Assembly (NCBI GenBank): GCA_958295945.1 | Contig: OY282386.1 | Coordinates: 4,582,204 to 4,646,203, forward strand | Direction: 5' to 3' | Source of the DNA: Candidatus Poribacteria bacterium | GTDB lineage: Bacteria; Poribacteria; WGA-4E; WGA-3G | DNA length: 64,000 nucleotides | Part shown: positions 1 to 8,092 of the stretch, one piece after another | Layout of the letters: every line of letters starts with the position of its first letter | Numbering within the stretch: the stretch's first letter is position 1 | The notes under the pieces: model-generated | What the model was told of the DNA's origin: nothing | The model's database searches: none | The model's input: the letters and a program-made list of their open reading frames with translations, nothing else | Made by a program: the position numbers and the translations under genes

Positions 1-700
1 ACAAATCACCCTTGGTTGAATGTACCTTGACGATACGATTTAATATACCGAGTGGTTTCTGTGTTGGGTAACCCGTTTTTTCCTGACCGTTTGTACTGAC
101 AATTGTATGCCACCAGACATCAGTCGGTGTCTTTCCCCGTGCTGCCTTCTCTTTGCCTACTAAACCGGGTGCCATATACGGAATCCTATCCATCTCCTCA
201 TAATTGAATGTATAACGTTTCGGTGTTTTGGCATACCACAAGATATTATCGTGTTTTGCGGGCCATCGTGATTTTGAACGTCCGCCGTAATCATAAGCCC
301 AGATTATTTCATTGATGAATGACTCGCGCCCAAATATCTCATCAAGTATTATTTTGCAATAATGTGCCTCACGATAATCAATATGCAGAAAAAAGCTGCC
401 ATACGGATGTAGAACTCTATATGCCTCTTCAAAACGTGGACGCAGAAATTTCAAGTATACATTTGAACTCTCAAATTTATCTGAGTAGTGTCGGGTTTCT
501 CCTTTGTAAGTTTTATATGTCTTGCCTTGAAAACCTACCCGATCCCCCTCATCATCCTGTTCTACCTGCATCTCAGTGCGCAATTGGTATTTTCCTGTAT
601 TAAAGGGAGGGTCAATGTAAATTAGGTTGATGCTCTCATCTGAGACATGTTCTTGAAGAATTGTGAGGTTATCCCCATAAAATAGTGAGTGTTTTGACAT
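1..700 (-). CDS. Site-specific DNA methyltransferase, beta group (3' end cut by window edge)
   Basis: An open frame of 233 codons runs from ATG at 700 off the left edge. It opens with a YGDNL segment and carries the catalytic motif IV DPPFNTG at residues 30-36. A TQKP motif near residue 215 sits just before the edge, where the FxGxG SAM-binding motif should follow. Catalytic motif before SAM motif is the beta-group order of N6-adenine/N4-cytosine DNA methyltransferases. The usual length is over 350 residues, so a third or more is missing here. No restriction gene is visible on this side; one could lie outside the window. Target base and specificity cannot be read from the sequence. Confidence 0.85.
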   Translation of the reverse strand, partial: MSKHSLFYGDNLTILQEHVSDESINLIYIDPPFNTGKYQLRTEMQVEQDDEGDRVGFQGKTYKTYKGETRHYSDKFESSNVYLKFLRPRFEEAYRVLHPYGSFFLHIDYREAHYCKIILDEIFGRESFINEIIWAYDYGGRSKSRWPAKHDNILWYAKTPKRYTFNYEEMDRIPYMAPGLVGKEKAARGKTPTDVWWHTIVSTNGQEKTGYPTQKPLGILNRIVKVHSTKGDL

Positions 701-769
701 ACAGATATTTTTGATTTGTATTTCAGATTATATTGGAAGAATAGGATGAACTGACTTTTTTGTGGAAAA

Positions 770-798
770 ATTATATCAGAGTCTGTATAATTTATCAA
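770..798 (-). promoter_or_regulatory. Sigma-70-type promoter for the DNA methyltransferase
   Basis: On the minus strand a TTGATA -35 (793-798) lies 17 bases from a TATAAT -10 (770-775). It points at the methyltransferase ATG at 700, giving a leader of roughly 60 bases. It is divergent from the ruvX promoter. Confidence 0.55.
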
Positions 799-831
799 CA
801 TCTTTGTCACTATGGCAAAGGAGAATTGTCC

Positions 832-860
832 TTGACGCTAAACGATTTTTGGTGTAAAAT
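832..860 (+). promoter_or_regulatory. Sigma-70-type promoter of the ruvX-mltG-lpxC/fabZ-lpxA cluster
   Basis: TTGACG at 832-837 and TAAAAT at 855-860 are separated by 17 bases. They lie about 50 bases before the ruvX start and in the right orientation. No other promoter of similar quality was seen before lpxA. Confidence 0.55.
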
Positions 861-916
861 TTTTATGTAGTATATATATCATAAAGCGTGCCCGATTTAA
901 AATATAAGGAGTGAGT

Positions 917-1339
917 ATGTCTGTATTACTGGGGTTAGATGTCGGTGACGTAAGAATAGGTGTTGCCGTCAGCGATGTGCTTGGGAGTGGAGCACACCCT
1001 TTATGTACACTGACTCGGACAAATAGAAAACGTGATATTATCGCAATAGGGGACTTGGTTTCTATCCATAAAGTAGAACGCATTGTTATTGGACTGCCCA
1101 TCTCACTTGATGGATCAATTGGCACACAAGCGGAGAAGGTGCAAAAGTTTGGGGCGCGATTGTCGGAAGGACTGGATGTGCCAGTTGAGTTCTTAGACGA
1201 GAGATTTACTACTGCTGAAGCTGAGGATATTTTAGATACGTTGGAAATGAATCCAAAGGAACGAAAAAAGATTATCGATCAAGTTTCGGCTGTGATAATC
1301 CTTGATGAATATCTACGGGGTAATTCAGTGGAAGAGTGA
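917..1339 (+). CDS. ruvX: Putative pre-16S rRNA nuclease / Holliday junction resolvase-like protein (YqgF/RuvX)
   Basis: The 140-residue product has the YqgF fold signature: GLDVGDVRIGVAVSD at the N-terminus, a VIGLP strand, FLDERFTT, and a C-terminal IDQVSAVIILDEYL helix. The three acidic positions expected for the RNase H-like active site are present. Family members process the 16S rRNA 5' end in the cytoplasm. ATG 917 is preferred because AAGGAG at 906-911 lies five bases upstream; the in-frame GTG at 911 overlaps that ribosome-binding site. First gene of the plus-strand envelope cluster, and ruvX next to mltG is a common arrangement. Confidence 0.92.
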   Translation: MSVLLGLDVGDVRIGVAVSDVLGSGAHPLCTLTRTNRKRDIIAIGDLVSIHKVERIVIGLPISLDGSIGTQAEKVQKFGARLSEGLDVPVEFLDERFTTAEAEDILDTLEMNPKERKKIIDQVSAVIILDEYLRGNSVEE

Positions 1340-1414
1340 TGGCAATTTATTGGTATATAGTTGAACAGTTGAGCAAAATTCTAATAACTAGCATTACTGA
1401 TTTGGAGACAGTCC

Positions 1415-2467
1415 ATGTTTCTACGGGATATTATTACCGAATTAACTCGGAAACGAGTTGTCCGGTTCGGATTATATACACTCGGATGTCTTGGAATCTT
1501 ATGCTTATGTCTTGTTTTAGTTGGGGCATACTATATTTCACCGACTGCTTCAACAGAGGAGATTGTTTCAGTTACAATTGTACCGGGAAGTAGCACATCA
1601 GTAATTGCGAAACACCTGGCTACAAATAATCTGATTCGTAGTCCTCTCGTATTCAAACTTGCAGTTCGGTATCGTGGTATTGGAACGCAACTACGTGCAG
1701 GCACTTACGAACTCAGTCGGGATATGCCGCTTACGCGGATTCTTGATGAACTAAAAAAAGGGCAAATTGAATATGAAACCTTTACTGTACCAGAGGGTTT
1801 TACTGCTAAAGCGATAGCTGAACTTTGGGAGGAATCTGGTTTAGGCAAAACAGAAACGTTTCGTAGCGCGATGAAATCAACTGAGTTATTGGAAAAATAT
1901 CTGCCAGAAGGGATTTCAGCGGAAGGTTATCTTTTTCCAGACACTTACAAATTTGCTAAAGGGAGTAGTGCTGAAACAGTTGTACAAATGATGCTTGCTG
2001 AATCTGACAAAAGATGGACTGAGACGTTGGCTGAAGAAGCAGAGACTTTAGGGTTAACTCGTCATCAAGTGATTACGTTGGCATCTATCATTCAAAGGGA
2101 AGCAGGTTCTGGATCAGAGATTCCCCGAATTGCAGGTGTATTTCATAACAGGCTGAAACATAAATGGAGACTACAAGCTGATCCGACTGTGCTCTATGCA
2201 TTGGGTGATCCAAAAAGATTATTGACAAGAGCAGATCTAAAGGTCCAATCTCCATATAATACATATCTTCATAAAGGTCTACCTCCTGGACCGATTGGTA
2301 ATCCGGGAATGGCAAGTATTTTAGGAGCATTAAGACCAGAGAAAACATCATACTATTATTTTGTGGCTATTGAGAAAGGAAAACACCATTTTTCGGAGAC
2401 ACTTGATGAACATAATCGGATGATTCGTCAGATTCGACGGAAAAAAGCTGCATTAAGTAACCAATAG
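1415..2467 (+). CDS. mltG: Endolytic murein transglycosylase MltG
   Basis: MltG cuts nascent glycan strands at the inner membrane and so helps terminate peptidoglycan synthesis. The 350-residue product has one membrane anchor at residues 20-41, a LysM-like segment (about 50-115) and the YceG catalytic domain. The motif ASIIQREA places the catalytic glutamate at E229, followed by FHNRL and LQADPTVLYALG, as in the family. The start is ATG 1415 with a GGAG seven bases upstream. It follows ruvX by 75 bases and probably shares its transcript. Length and motifs are normal. Confidence 0.95.
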   Translation: MFLRDIITELTRKRVVRFGLYTLGCLGILCLCLVLVGAYYISPTASTEEIVSVTIVPGSSTSVIAKHLATNNLIRSPLVFKLAVRYRGIGTQLRAGTYELSRDMPLTRILDELKKGQIEYETFTVPEGFTAKAIAELWEESGLGKTETFRSAMKSTELLEKYLPEGISAEGYLFPDTYKFAKGSSAETVVQMMLAESDKRWTETLAEEAETLGLTRHQVITLASIIQREAGSGSEIPRIAGVFHNRLKHKWRLQADPTVLYALGDPKRLLTRADLKVQSPYNTYLHKGLPPGPIGNPGMASILGALRPEKTSYYYFVAIEKGKHHFSETLDEHNRMIRQIRRKKAALSNQ

Positions 2468-2543
2468 TCATTGAACATACAACATATCAATAAAAACAAT
2501 CTATAAATAAACATATACATGTAATCGGAGTCAAATACTATAT

Positions 2544-3860
2544 ATGGGAAATGTTGAATCACAACAAACACTGCAGTCCGATGTCAAATTTACTGGCATA
2601 GGTTTGATGCTGGGAGAACAGGTTGAACTCACTATAAAACCTGCTCCTGCTGATACCGGTATTGTTTTTCAACGGATTGACCTACCGGATTCACCTGAAG
2701 TGAAAGCCTGTCCTGAGAACTGGGAAGATATTCTACCGCGATGTACAAGTCTACAACATGGTGAAACAACTATTAGTAGTATAGAGCATCTTTTATCTGC
2801 TCTTGCTGGACTTAAGATTGACAATGCAAAAGTTGAATTAAATGCACAGGAACCCCCTGGACTTGATGGTAGTGCACTGCAATATGTAACGAAAATACAG
2901 CAAGTAGGATTGGTTCAGTTAGATGCACCCCGCCGTTATGTTGAAGTTTCTGAGCCTTTCGTAGTTTGTGACGACGATAAGCAACTTCTCTTTCTTCCAT
3001 CTGATACTTTTGAGGTGACATTTGCTTATGATCATCCGCTTACATCCCCACAATTTGCAACATGGGAGATGACAGAAGAGACATATATCAATGACATTGC
3101 GCCTGCACGTAGTTTCTGTTTTGAAGCGGAGATTGAAGCATTACAAGCTCTTGGAATTGGGAAAGGCGCGAATTATGATAATGTTTTAGTTGTCAAAGAT
3201 CATGGGGAGACAAGTTCGGAACTGAGGTTTCAAGATGAATTTGTGCGTCACAAAACACTTGATTTAATCGGAGACCTTTATCTTGCAGGATATCTACCGA
3301 AAGCACAAGTCATAGCGATGCGAACTGGACATACATTCCATGCGGAATTTGTTCAAGCACTGGCGGAAAAAGGTATACTTGATCAAGTCAAATCAGGTGA
3401 TAGTCAGGAAATTCAACCTATTGAAGCAAAAGACATCTATCGGATTTTACCACATCGACACCCAATGTGTTTGCTGGATCGTGTTATTGAGTATGAGAAC
3501 GGAAAACGTGCAGTTGGTATAAAGAATCTAACATATAACGAACCTATATTTGAAGGGCATTTTCCTGTTCAACCTGTTATGCCGGGAGTTTTGCAGGTGG
3601 AAGCACTCGCGCAACTGGGGGCATGGCTACTGCTACAAGAAATCGGAGAAGAGGATCAACTCGGTTATTTTCGCTCAATTAGCAAGGCGACTTTCCGCAG
3701 AACTGTTATACCAGGGGATCAACTCCGCTTGGAAATAGAGATTATTCAACGACGTAGCACTTTGGCAAAAATTGCTGGGGAGGTGTATGTAGATGGGGCT
3801 CTTGCTACCGAAGCAGAATTGTCTATTGCACTTGCTGCAAATGAAACCGAGAGAACCTAA
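2544..3860 (+). CDS. lpxC/fabZ: Bifunctional UDP-3-O-acyl-N-acetylglucosamine deacetylase / 3-hydroxyacyl-ACP dehydratase (LpxC-FabZ fusion)
   Basis: The 438-residue protein joins two enzymes. Residues 1-285 are LpxC, the committed step of lipid A synthesis, with zinc ligands H82 (SSIEHLLSAL), H236 and D240 (HKTLDLIGDL) and a probable catalytic H263. Residues 295-438 are FabZ, with the HRHPMCLLDRV entry motif, catalytic H339 (FEGHFP) and E353. Such fusions are established in Bacteroidetes and some other phyla. The fusion links the deacetylase to the enzyme that competes for the 3-hydroxyacyl-ACP pool. The start ATG 2544 has a CGGAG at a rather long spacing. lpxA follows 64 bases downstream. 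Confidence 0.95.
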   Translation: MGNVESQQTLQSDVKFTGIGLMLGEQVELTIKPAPADTGIVFQRIDLPDSPEVKACPENWEDILPRCTSLQHGETTISSIEHLLSALAGLKIDNAKVELNAQEPPGLDGSALQYVTKIQQVGLVQLDAPRRYVEVSEPFVVCDDDKQLLFLPSDTFEVTFAYDHPLTSPQFATWEMTEETYINDIAPARSFCFEAEIEALQALGIGKGANYDNVLVVKDHGETSSELRFQDEFVRHKTLDLIGDLYLAGYLPKAQVIAMRTGHTFHAEFVQALAEKGILDQVKSGDSQEIQPIEAKDIYRILPHRHPMCLLDRVIEYENGKRAVGIKNLTYNEPIFEGHFPVQPVMPGVLQVEALAQLGAWLLLQEIGEEDQLGYFRSISKATFRRTVIPGDQLRLEIEIIQRRSTLAKIAGEVYVDGALATEAELSIALAANETERT

Positions 3861-3924
3861 CATTGTCAAAATCCTTGTCAACTCATTTGAATGTGAATAA
3901 CTATAAGAAAGTAGAGGGATACTT

Positions 3925-4743
3925 GTGACAGAAACAAACATTCACCCAACGGCAATCATTTCACCGAAGTCCGAAATAGGAGAAGGTGTTCGTATTGAAC
4001 CTTATACCATTGTTGAAGACCATGTTCAGATTGGTGCAAGGACTGTGATTGGACCGCATGTTCAGATAGGAAAATGGACAACGATAGGTGAAGATTGCCA
4101 GATATATTTCGGTGCAACAGTTGGAAATCCGTCAAAAGACCTGAAATATAAAGGTGAACGGAGTTATGTCCGCATTGGCAACCGAAATGTGTTGCGTGAA
4201 TATGTTTCTATTTCTCGTTCTACTTTTGAAGATGATGAGACTGTTGTTGGGGATGACAATCTGTTTATGAATTGGGTGAACATCGCGCATGATTGTATTA
4301 TCGGTAGTAGAGTTATTATGGCGAATTTCGCTACGCTTGCTGGACATGTCGTCATTGAAGATGATGTGCGTTTAGGTGCGTATGCTGCGCTACATCAATT
4401 TGTGCGTGTCGGTAGAATGGCAATGGCGGGAGGCTGTTCAAAAATCGTTCAAGATGTCCCACCTTACATGCTATCTGCTGGTCAACCTGCCCGTGTTCGC
4501 GATCTAAATCGTTTAGGTATACGGACATCCCAAATTAATCCGTTATCTAAATTATCACCTGAAACATTTGCCCTCCTTAAGAAAGCCTACCGTATTTTGT
4601 TCCGTTCTGGTTTACCCTTAAAGCATGCTGTTACGAAGGCAAAAGCGGAGTTACCTGCGGATCCAGACCTTGATTATCTACTCAATTTTATAGAGGCATC
4701 AAAACGCGGTATTGGTTTTAGCCATCCGGGACGTTCTTTGTAG
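3925..4743 (+). CDS. lpxA: Acyl-ACP--UDP-N-acetylglucosamine O-acyltransferase (LpxA)
   Basis: LpxA catalyses the first step of lipid A synthesis, moving a 3-hydroxyacyl chain from ACP to UDP-GlcNAc. The 272-residue product shows hexapeptide repeats of a left-handed beta-helix through residue 180. The catalytic histidine is H141 in LAGHVVIED, and SAGQPARVRDLNRLG leads into the helical C-terminal domain. The start is GTG 3925, since no in-frame ATG lies at the expected N-terminus. Its position right after lpxC/fabZ shows a lipid A cluster and hence an LPS-type outer membrane. Confidence 0.95.
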   Translation: MTETNIHPTAIISPKSEIGEGVRIEPYTIVEDHVQIGARTVIGPHVQIGKWTTIGEDCQIYFGATVGNPSKDLKYKGERSYVRIGNRNVLREYVSISRSTFEDDETVVGDDNLFMNWVNIAHDCIIGSRVIMANFATLAGHVVIEDDVRLGAYAALHQFVRVGRMAMAGGCSKIVQDVPPYMLSAGQPARVRDLNRLGIRTSQINPLSKLSPETFALLKKAYRILFRSGLPLKHAVTKAKAELPADPDLDYLLNFIEASKRGIGFSHPGRSL

Positions 4744-4798
4744 GGATGGGTAATTATAGTTAACGCAAACAAAATTTAAATATACACAAGAGAAAATC

Positions 4799-5608
4799 AT
4801 GGATACCGTAACCGACTTTGCACTCAAACAAAAAAAGTATATGCCTATTTTCCCAAGAGTTATCGGAAAACCTACCGTCTATATTGAAGGTTATCCGTGT
4901 GAGGACGATGAACCTATGGCCGCAACTGGATTTCATGGTGTCCAGATTAATACCTTTTATGACCAACTTTCGCGATATTTCGCTATCAATGAACAGATAT
5001 ACATCGGTGTTGACAGTTTTATTTACTATTCTGAAGGTGACATCTCTAAGTCCGTTGCACCTGATATTTACGTTGTATTCGGTGTTGCTAAAACCCCTGA
5101 ACGCCGCAGTTTCTATACGTGGGCAGAAGGCACAGCACCCGTTGCTGTATTTGAGTTTCTCTCGGATTCAACTGCACATCAGGATCGGCATGAAAAAGTT
5201 GAGTTGTATCTAAATGATATAGGCGTTCAAGAATACTTTATCCATCAACCGGAACTGGAGAAACCTGCAGAGTTTTGTGGGTGGCAGCGGAGTTCTTCTG
5301 GCAACATTCTTGAGATTATGTCAGATGACCGAGGTGGTTTGTTCAGTGAAGCATTAAATCTCTGGTTTCGGTGGACAGACGATCACACAACACAGGTAAG
5401 ACTTTTGCGTCCATCCCTACCTGACGGTACCCTGATAACAACATCTATAGAAGAAGAACACCTTCGGCTACAAGAAAAACATCTCCGAGAGGAAGCCGAA
5501 GCGATTGCAGCAAAAGAAGTGAAACGAAGGCGCGAACTGGAAATTGAGTTAGAACAACTTCGTGCCCAACTCGCAAACGGAGAGAATGAAACTCCTTCAG
5601 TTAAGTAA
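4799..5608 (+). CDS. Uma2-family putative restriction-endonuclease-like protein (DUF820)
   Basis: The first 195 residues match the Uma2/DUF820 pattern: an SVAPDIYVVFG strand with the conserved acidic residue, VAVFEFLSDST, a DRHEKVELY helix and the QEYFIHQPE strand. The family has a PD-(D/E)XK nuclease fold, is very abundant in cyanobacteria and related phyla, and has no agreed function. The last 55 residues form a charged, Glu/Arg-rich coiled coil, which is common in these proteins. It follows lpxA by 55 bases with only a weak AGAGA before the ATG, so it may be a separate unit. Confidence 0.8.
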   Translation: MDTVTDFALKQKKYMPIFPRVIGKPTVYIEGYPCEDDEPMAATGFHGVQINTFYDQLSRYFAINEQIYIGVDSFIYYSEGDISKSVAPDIYVVFGVAKTPERRSFYTWAEGTAPVAVFEFLSDSTAHQDRHEKVELYLNDIGVQEYFIHQPELEKPAEFCGWQRSSSGNILEIMSDDRGGLFSEALNLWFRWTDDHTTQVRLLRPSLPDGTLITTSIEEEHLRLQEKHLREEAEAIAAKEVKRRRELEIELEQLRAQLANGENETPSVK

Positions 5609-5662
5609 TGACGGTCTGAAATCCAAAACGGTTGCTGTTGATTGATAAGAGGACACAAAGCA

Positions 5663-6145
5663 ATGAACAAAGATGAATTTTTATATGATGTGTTTTTGAC
5701 ATCAAACACACGCACTACAAGAGACAATACCCCCATTGAACTCTATCATGCATATTTAGAAGCCTCACCCCAAAATGACATGGATGCATTTTATGAGTTT
5801 GGCGCACAAATCACAGCATTTGTCACATCGTGTCGGTTGCCAGGTATTGAACCAGAATTTGCAAAAAAGGAAGTTTGGTGGTGTTTTGAGGACAATAAGC
5901 TTTTTGGTATAAATCTTTATAGTGCCAAGCCTTATTTGACTTTTTGCGGTGTAGACGAAAGGATGCTAAAGGAGATTTATCCAGAATATCCGTTCAGATG
6001 GACATCACAGTATTCACAGTGGATATGTCAGAACAGTGAGGTAACTGTGATCGATTTGATTGAACTTTATGAAATAAGAGTCAACGACTTTTTACCTGAA
6101 CATCTACACTACGGGCCCGACACACCGAATGAAACCCAAAATTAG
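5663..6145 (+). CDS. Hypothetical protein, 160 residues
   Basis: I do not recognise this soluble, acidic protein. It is rich in aromatic residues in the middle (VWWCFEDNKLFGINLY) and has no signal peptide or membrane helix. ATG 5663 is preferred to the upstream TTG because an AAGAGG lies about ten bases before it. It sits 54 bases after the Uma2-like gene in the same direction. The composition looks like a real gene, and no frame problem is seen. Confidence 0.65.
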   Translation: MNKDEFLYDVFLTSNTRTTRDNTPIELYHAYLEASPQNDMDAFYEFGAQITAFVTSCRLPGIEPEFAKKEVWWCFEDNKLFGINLYSAKPYLTFCGVDERMLKEIYPEYPFRWTSQYSQWICQNSEVTVIDLIELYEIRVNDFLPEHLHYGPDTPNETQN

Positions 6146-6246
6146 GATATCGTGTTTATCTGTGATGCTTTCCAATGGTGTTGTCCCCTTTCAAATGTAT
6201 GGCACAAGGCGATGTTTCGGTTACTTGACAGGAGAAATATAATGTA

Positions 6247-6495
6247 ATGGACAGTAAAGAAATTAAGTGCCACCGTGAATATTTGGACATGACCCAGGCA
6301 GAGTTAGCAGAAGCACTTGGCTTGAAAAGATCGAGTGCGCCGGCAGTTTGCGACTGGGAAAAAGGTAGAATTAAAATACCTAAACACCATGAAGAAAAAA
6401 TAATTGAATTGGTAAAAACCCGACTTTGGAACAGATACATTCGAAACCTTCACAGAAAAGGGAAGATAGAGATAAATCTACAGATAGATCCATGA
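6247..6495 (+). CDS. Small XRE-type helix-turn-helix protein
   Basis: The 82-residue protein contains one helix-turn-helix of the Cro/C1 (XRE) class: MTQAELAEALGL as the first two helices, then an unusual inserted serine/alanine loop, then VCDWEKGRIKIP as the recognition helix and exit. The rest is basic (RNLHRKGKIEI). It is probably a DNA-binding regulator; no target is evident. An AGGAG lies 12 bases before ATG 6247. A closer ATG at 6242 is followed at once by a stop codon, which might dampen expression. Confidence 0.7.
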   Translation: MDSKEIKCHREYLDMTQAELAEALGLKRSSAPAVCDWEKGRIKIPKHHEEKIIELVKTRLWNRYIRNLHRKGKIEINLQIDP

Positions 6496-6625
6496 ATCGG
6501 CATCAATAGGAAATGACTATCTTGTTTTGCCATACACTTCAATTTACATGGTTGCAACTTTATTAGAAAGGTGTAGTTATCCCTCCTGTGGGGAATTGAC
6601 TATCCTTTTCTGCCTTGACTACAAT
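6496..6625. other. Intergenic stretch with an imperfect direct repeat
   Basis: The segment ACTATC..TT.TGCC with following ACTTCAAT/ACTACAAT occurs twice, at about 6514-6544 and 6598-6628. It lies between the convergent ends of the XRE gene and the small membrane protein gene. Nothing else is seen in it. Confidence 0.3.
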
Positions 6626-7057
6626 TTATTTTACCGCAGAGTCTAATTGGTGTAGATTTTTAGTTTCTTCTGTGAGAGGAACCGCTTTATTGTTGCGCAG
6701 TTCAGCAATTATTGTTTCAACTGATATGCCTTTATTTATAGCATTTTCTAATGCAGACAATACTTCATCTTTAGCTTCATCTTTAGCTTCTTCTATAATT
6801 TTGTCTTTGTATATTTTTGCCCATCCGTACATGATACCCTCCCAAATGTTAGATATTATAAAGAACCAACCTATTATTAGCGTCATAAGGACTGCGGTTC
6901 GCGTTAGTATTGTATCGCCTAGATCTTTTATGTACCAATGAAATGTTAAATCGAGAATAGTGCTGATAATGATTGAGGTTGAAAACGTAACAATGAATAC
7001 ATAGAACCATTTTTTTCGGATTCGGACTAATGATACGTATTCGCTTTGATTCTCCAT
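6626..7057 (-). CDS. Small two-helix membrane protein with cytoplasmic helical tail
   Basis: The 143-residue protein has two hydrophobic segments at about residues 15-38 and 52-72 and a Glu/Lys-rich helix (EEAKDEAKDEVLSALENAINKG) near 90-112. It ends in a short hydrophilic tail. No family is recognised. The ATG at 7057 sits only six bases after a perfect TATAAT box, so the message is probably leaderless and no ribosome-binding site is needed. Convergent with the XRE gene. Confidence 0.6.
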   Translation of the reverse strand: MENQSEYVSLVRIRKKWFYVFIVTFSTSIIISTILDLTFHWYIKDLGDTILTRTAVLMTLIIGWFFIISNIWEGIMYGWAKIYKDKIIEEAKDEAKDEVLSALENAINKGISVETIIAELRNNKAVPLTEETKNLHQLDSAVK

Positions 7058-7063
7058 ATCGCC

Positions 7064-7092
7064 ATTATATCTTATTTTTTATAGTTTGTCAA
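7064..7092 (-). promoter_or_regulatory. Consensus sigma-70 promoter, leaderless arrangement
   Basis: On the minus strand a perfect TTGACA (7087-7092) is followed after 17 bases by a perfect TATAAT (7064-7069) and six bases later by the start ATG at 7057. The predicted transcription start falls on or next to the A of the start codon. Confidence 0.7.
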
Positions 7093-7111
7093 GCAAAATT
7101 ATGTGTTCTTT

Positions 7112-7141
7112 TTGACATATCAGTATGTAATAAGATATAAT
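7112..7141 (+). promoter_or_regulatory. Consensus sigma-70 promoter for the PhyH gene at 7170
   Basis: A perfect TTGACA (7112-7117) and a perfect TATAAT (7136-7141) are separated by 18 bases. Transcription would start about 20 bases before ATG 7170. It lies back to back with the leaderless promoter at 7064-7092. Confidence 0.7.
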
Positions 7142-7169
7142 AAGAGGTATATACAGCGGAGCACAAATC

Positions 7170-8063
7170 ATGAACAAACAATGCCTTTCCCACCTCCTAT
7201 CACAACAAGAACGAAGCCACTTTGAATCACAAGGATACCTCTACGTCCCCAATGCATTATCTTCTGACATGGTAGAATACCTTGCTACTGCTGTTGACAA
7301 ACTCCATAAGAATGCATTGGCAACAGGTAGAGCGAAACCCGATATCCATTGGGGTTTTTCCAATTTCTTAGGTGAAGACGACGCATTCTTGAACCTTGTT
7401 GACAATCCCACAACCCTACCCAAAGTCTGGGGAATTCTTGGATGGAATATCTATCTCTACCATGCACACATGCACGTCAAACCGCCTGCACCATCGGATG
7501 CACAGAATGGGGATGGATGGTTAGAATGGCATCAAGATAGTGGACGTGTCAATATTGAAATGGAAACACACCCTCGTCCCCGTTTATCTATGAAGGTGGC
7601 ATATTTCCTAACAGATGTTTCTGAACCGGGACGTGGTAATTTCTATATCTGTCCCGGTAGCCACTATTCTGATGTGCCTATACCAGAATCAGAAATCAGT
7701 CGTGACCCACGCGAAAGAACTTCTTCAGATATACCTGATGACGCAATACCAGTCTGTGTAGAACCAGGTACTGCAGTCCTGTTTGATAGGAGACTCTGGC
7801 ACTCCCGCAGTCCGAACACATCACAAATCACACGAAAAGCACTCTTTTATGGATATGGATACAGATGGATTCGTCCGAAAGACGATATGGAAGTTGAACA
7901 TCTTTATGAGCGTTGCGATCCTATTCGCAGACAATTGCTTGGTGACGCAGTGAGAAACAATGGACGTTATGTTCCAACTGATGAGGACGTACCGTTACGT
8001 GGATGGCTGATTGAACAATTTGGTGAGGATGCTGTGTATTCACAGTCACCAGTAGGAGCATAA
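7170..8063 (+). CDS. Phytanoyl-CoA dioxygenase (PhyH)-family protein
   Basis: This is a non-haem iron(II)/2-oxoglutarate oxygenase of 297 residues. The iron triad is visible as H121 and D123 (EWHQDSG) and H211 (RLWHSRSPN). An arginine shortly after H211 would bind 2-oxoglutarate. The CPGSH strand before the distal histidine is typical of PhyH. Family members hydroxylate varied substrates, so the substrate cannot be assigned. It has its own strong promoter and is monocistronic, convergent with the dehydrogenase at 8093. One of four divergent PhyH genes in the window. Confidence 0.88.
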   Translation: MNKQCLSHLLSQQERSHFESQGYLYVPNALSSDMVEYLATAVDKLHKNALATGRAKPDIHWGFSNFLGEDDAFLNLVDNPTTLPKVWGILGWNIYLYHAHMHVKPPAPSDAQNGDGWLEWHQDSGRVNIEMETHPRPRLSMKVAYFLTDVSEPGRGNFYICPGSHYSDVPIPESEISRDPRERTSSDIPDDAIPVCVEPGTAVLFDRRLWHSRSPNTSQITRKALFYGYGYRWIRPKDDMEVEHLYERCDPIRRQLLGDAVRNNGRYVPTDEDVPLRGWLIEQFGEDAVYSQSPVGA

Positions 8064-8092
8064 TCCTACAGTTCTGTAGTCTGTTCCAACCA

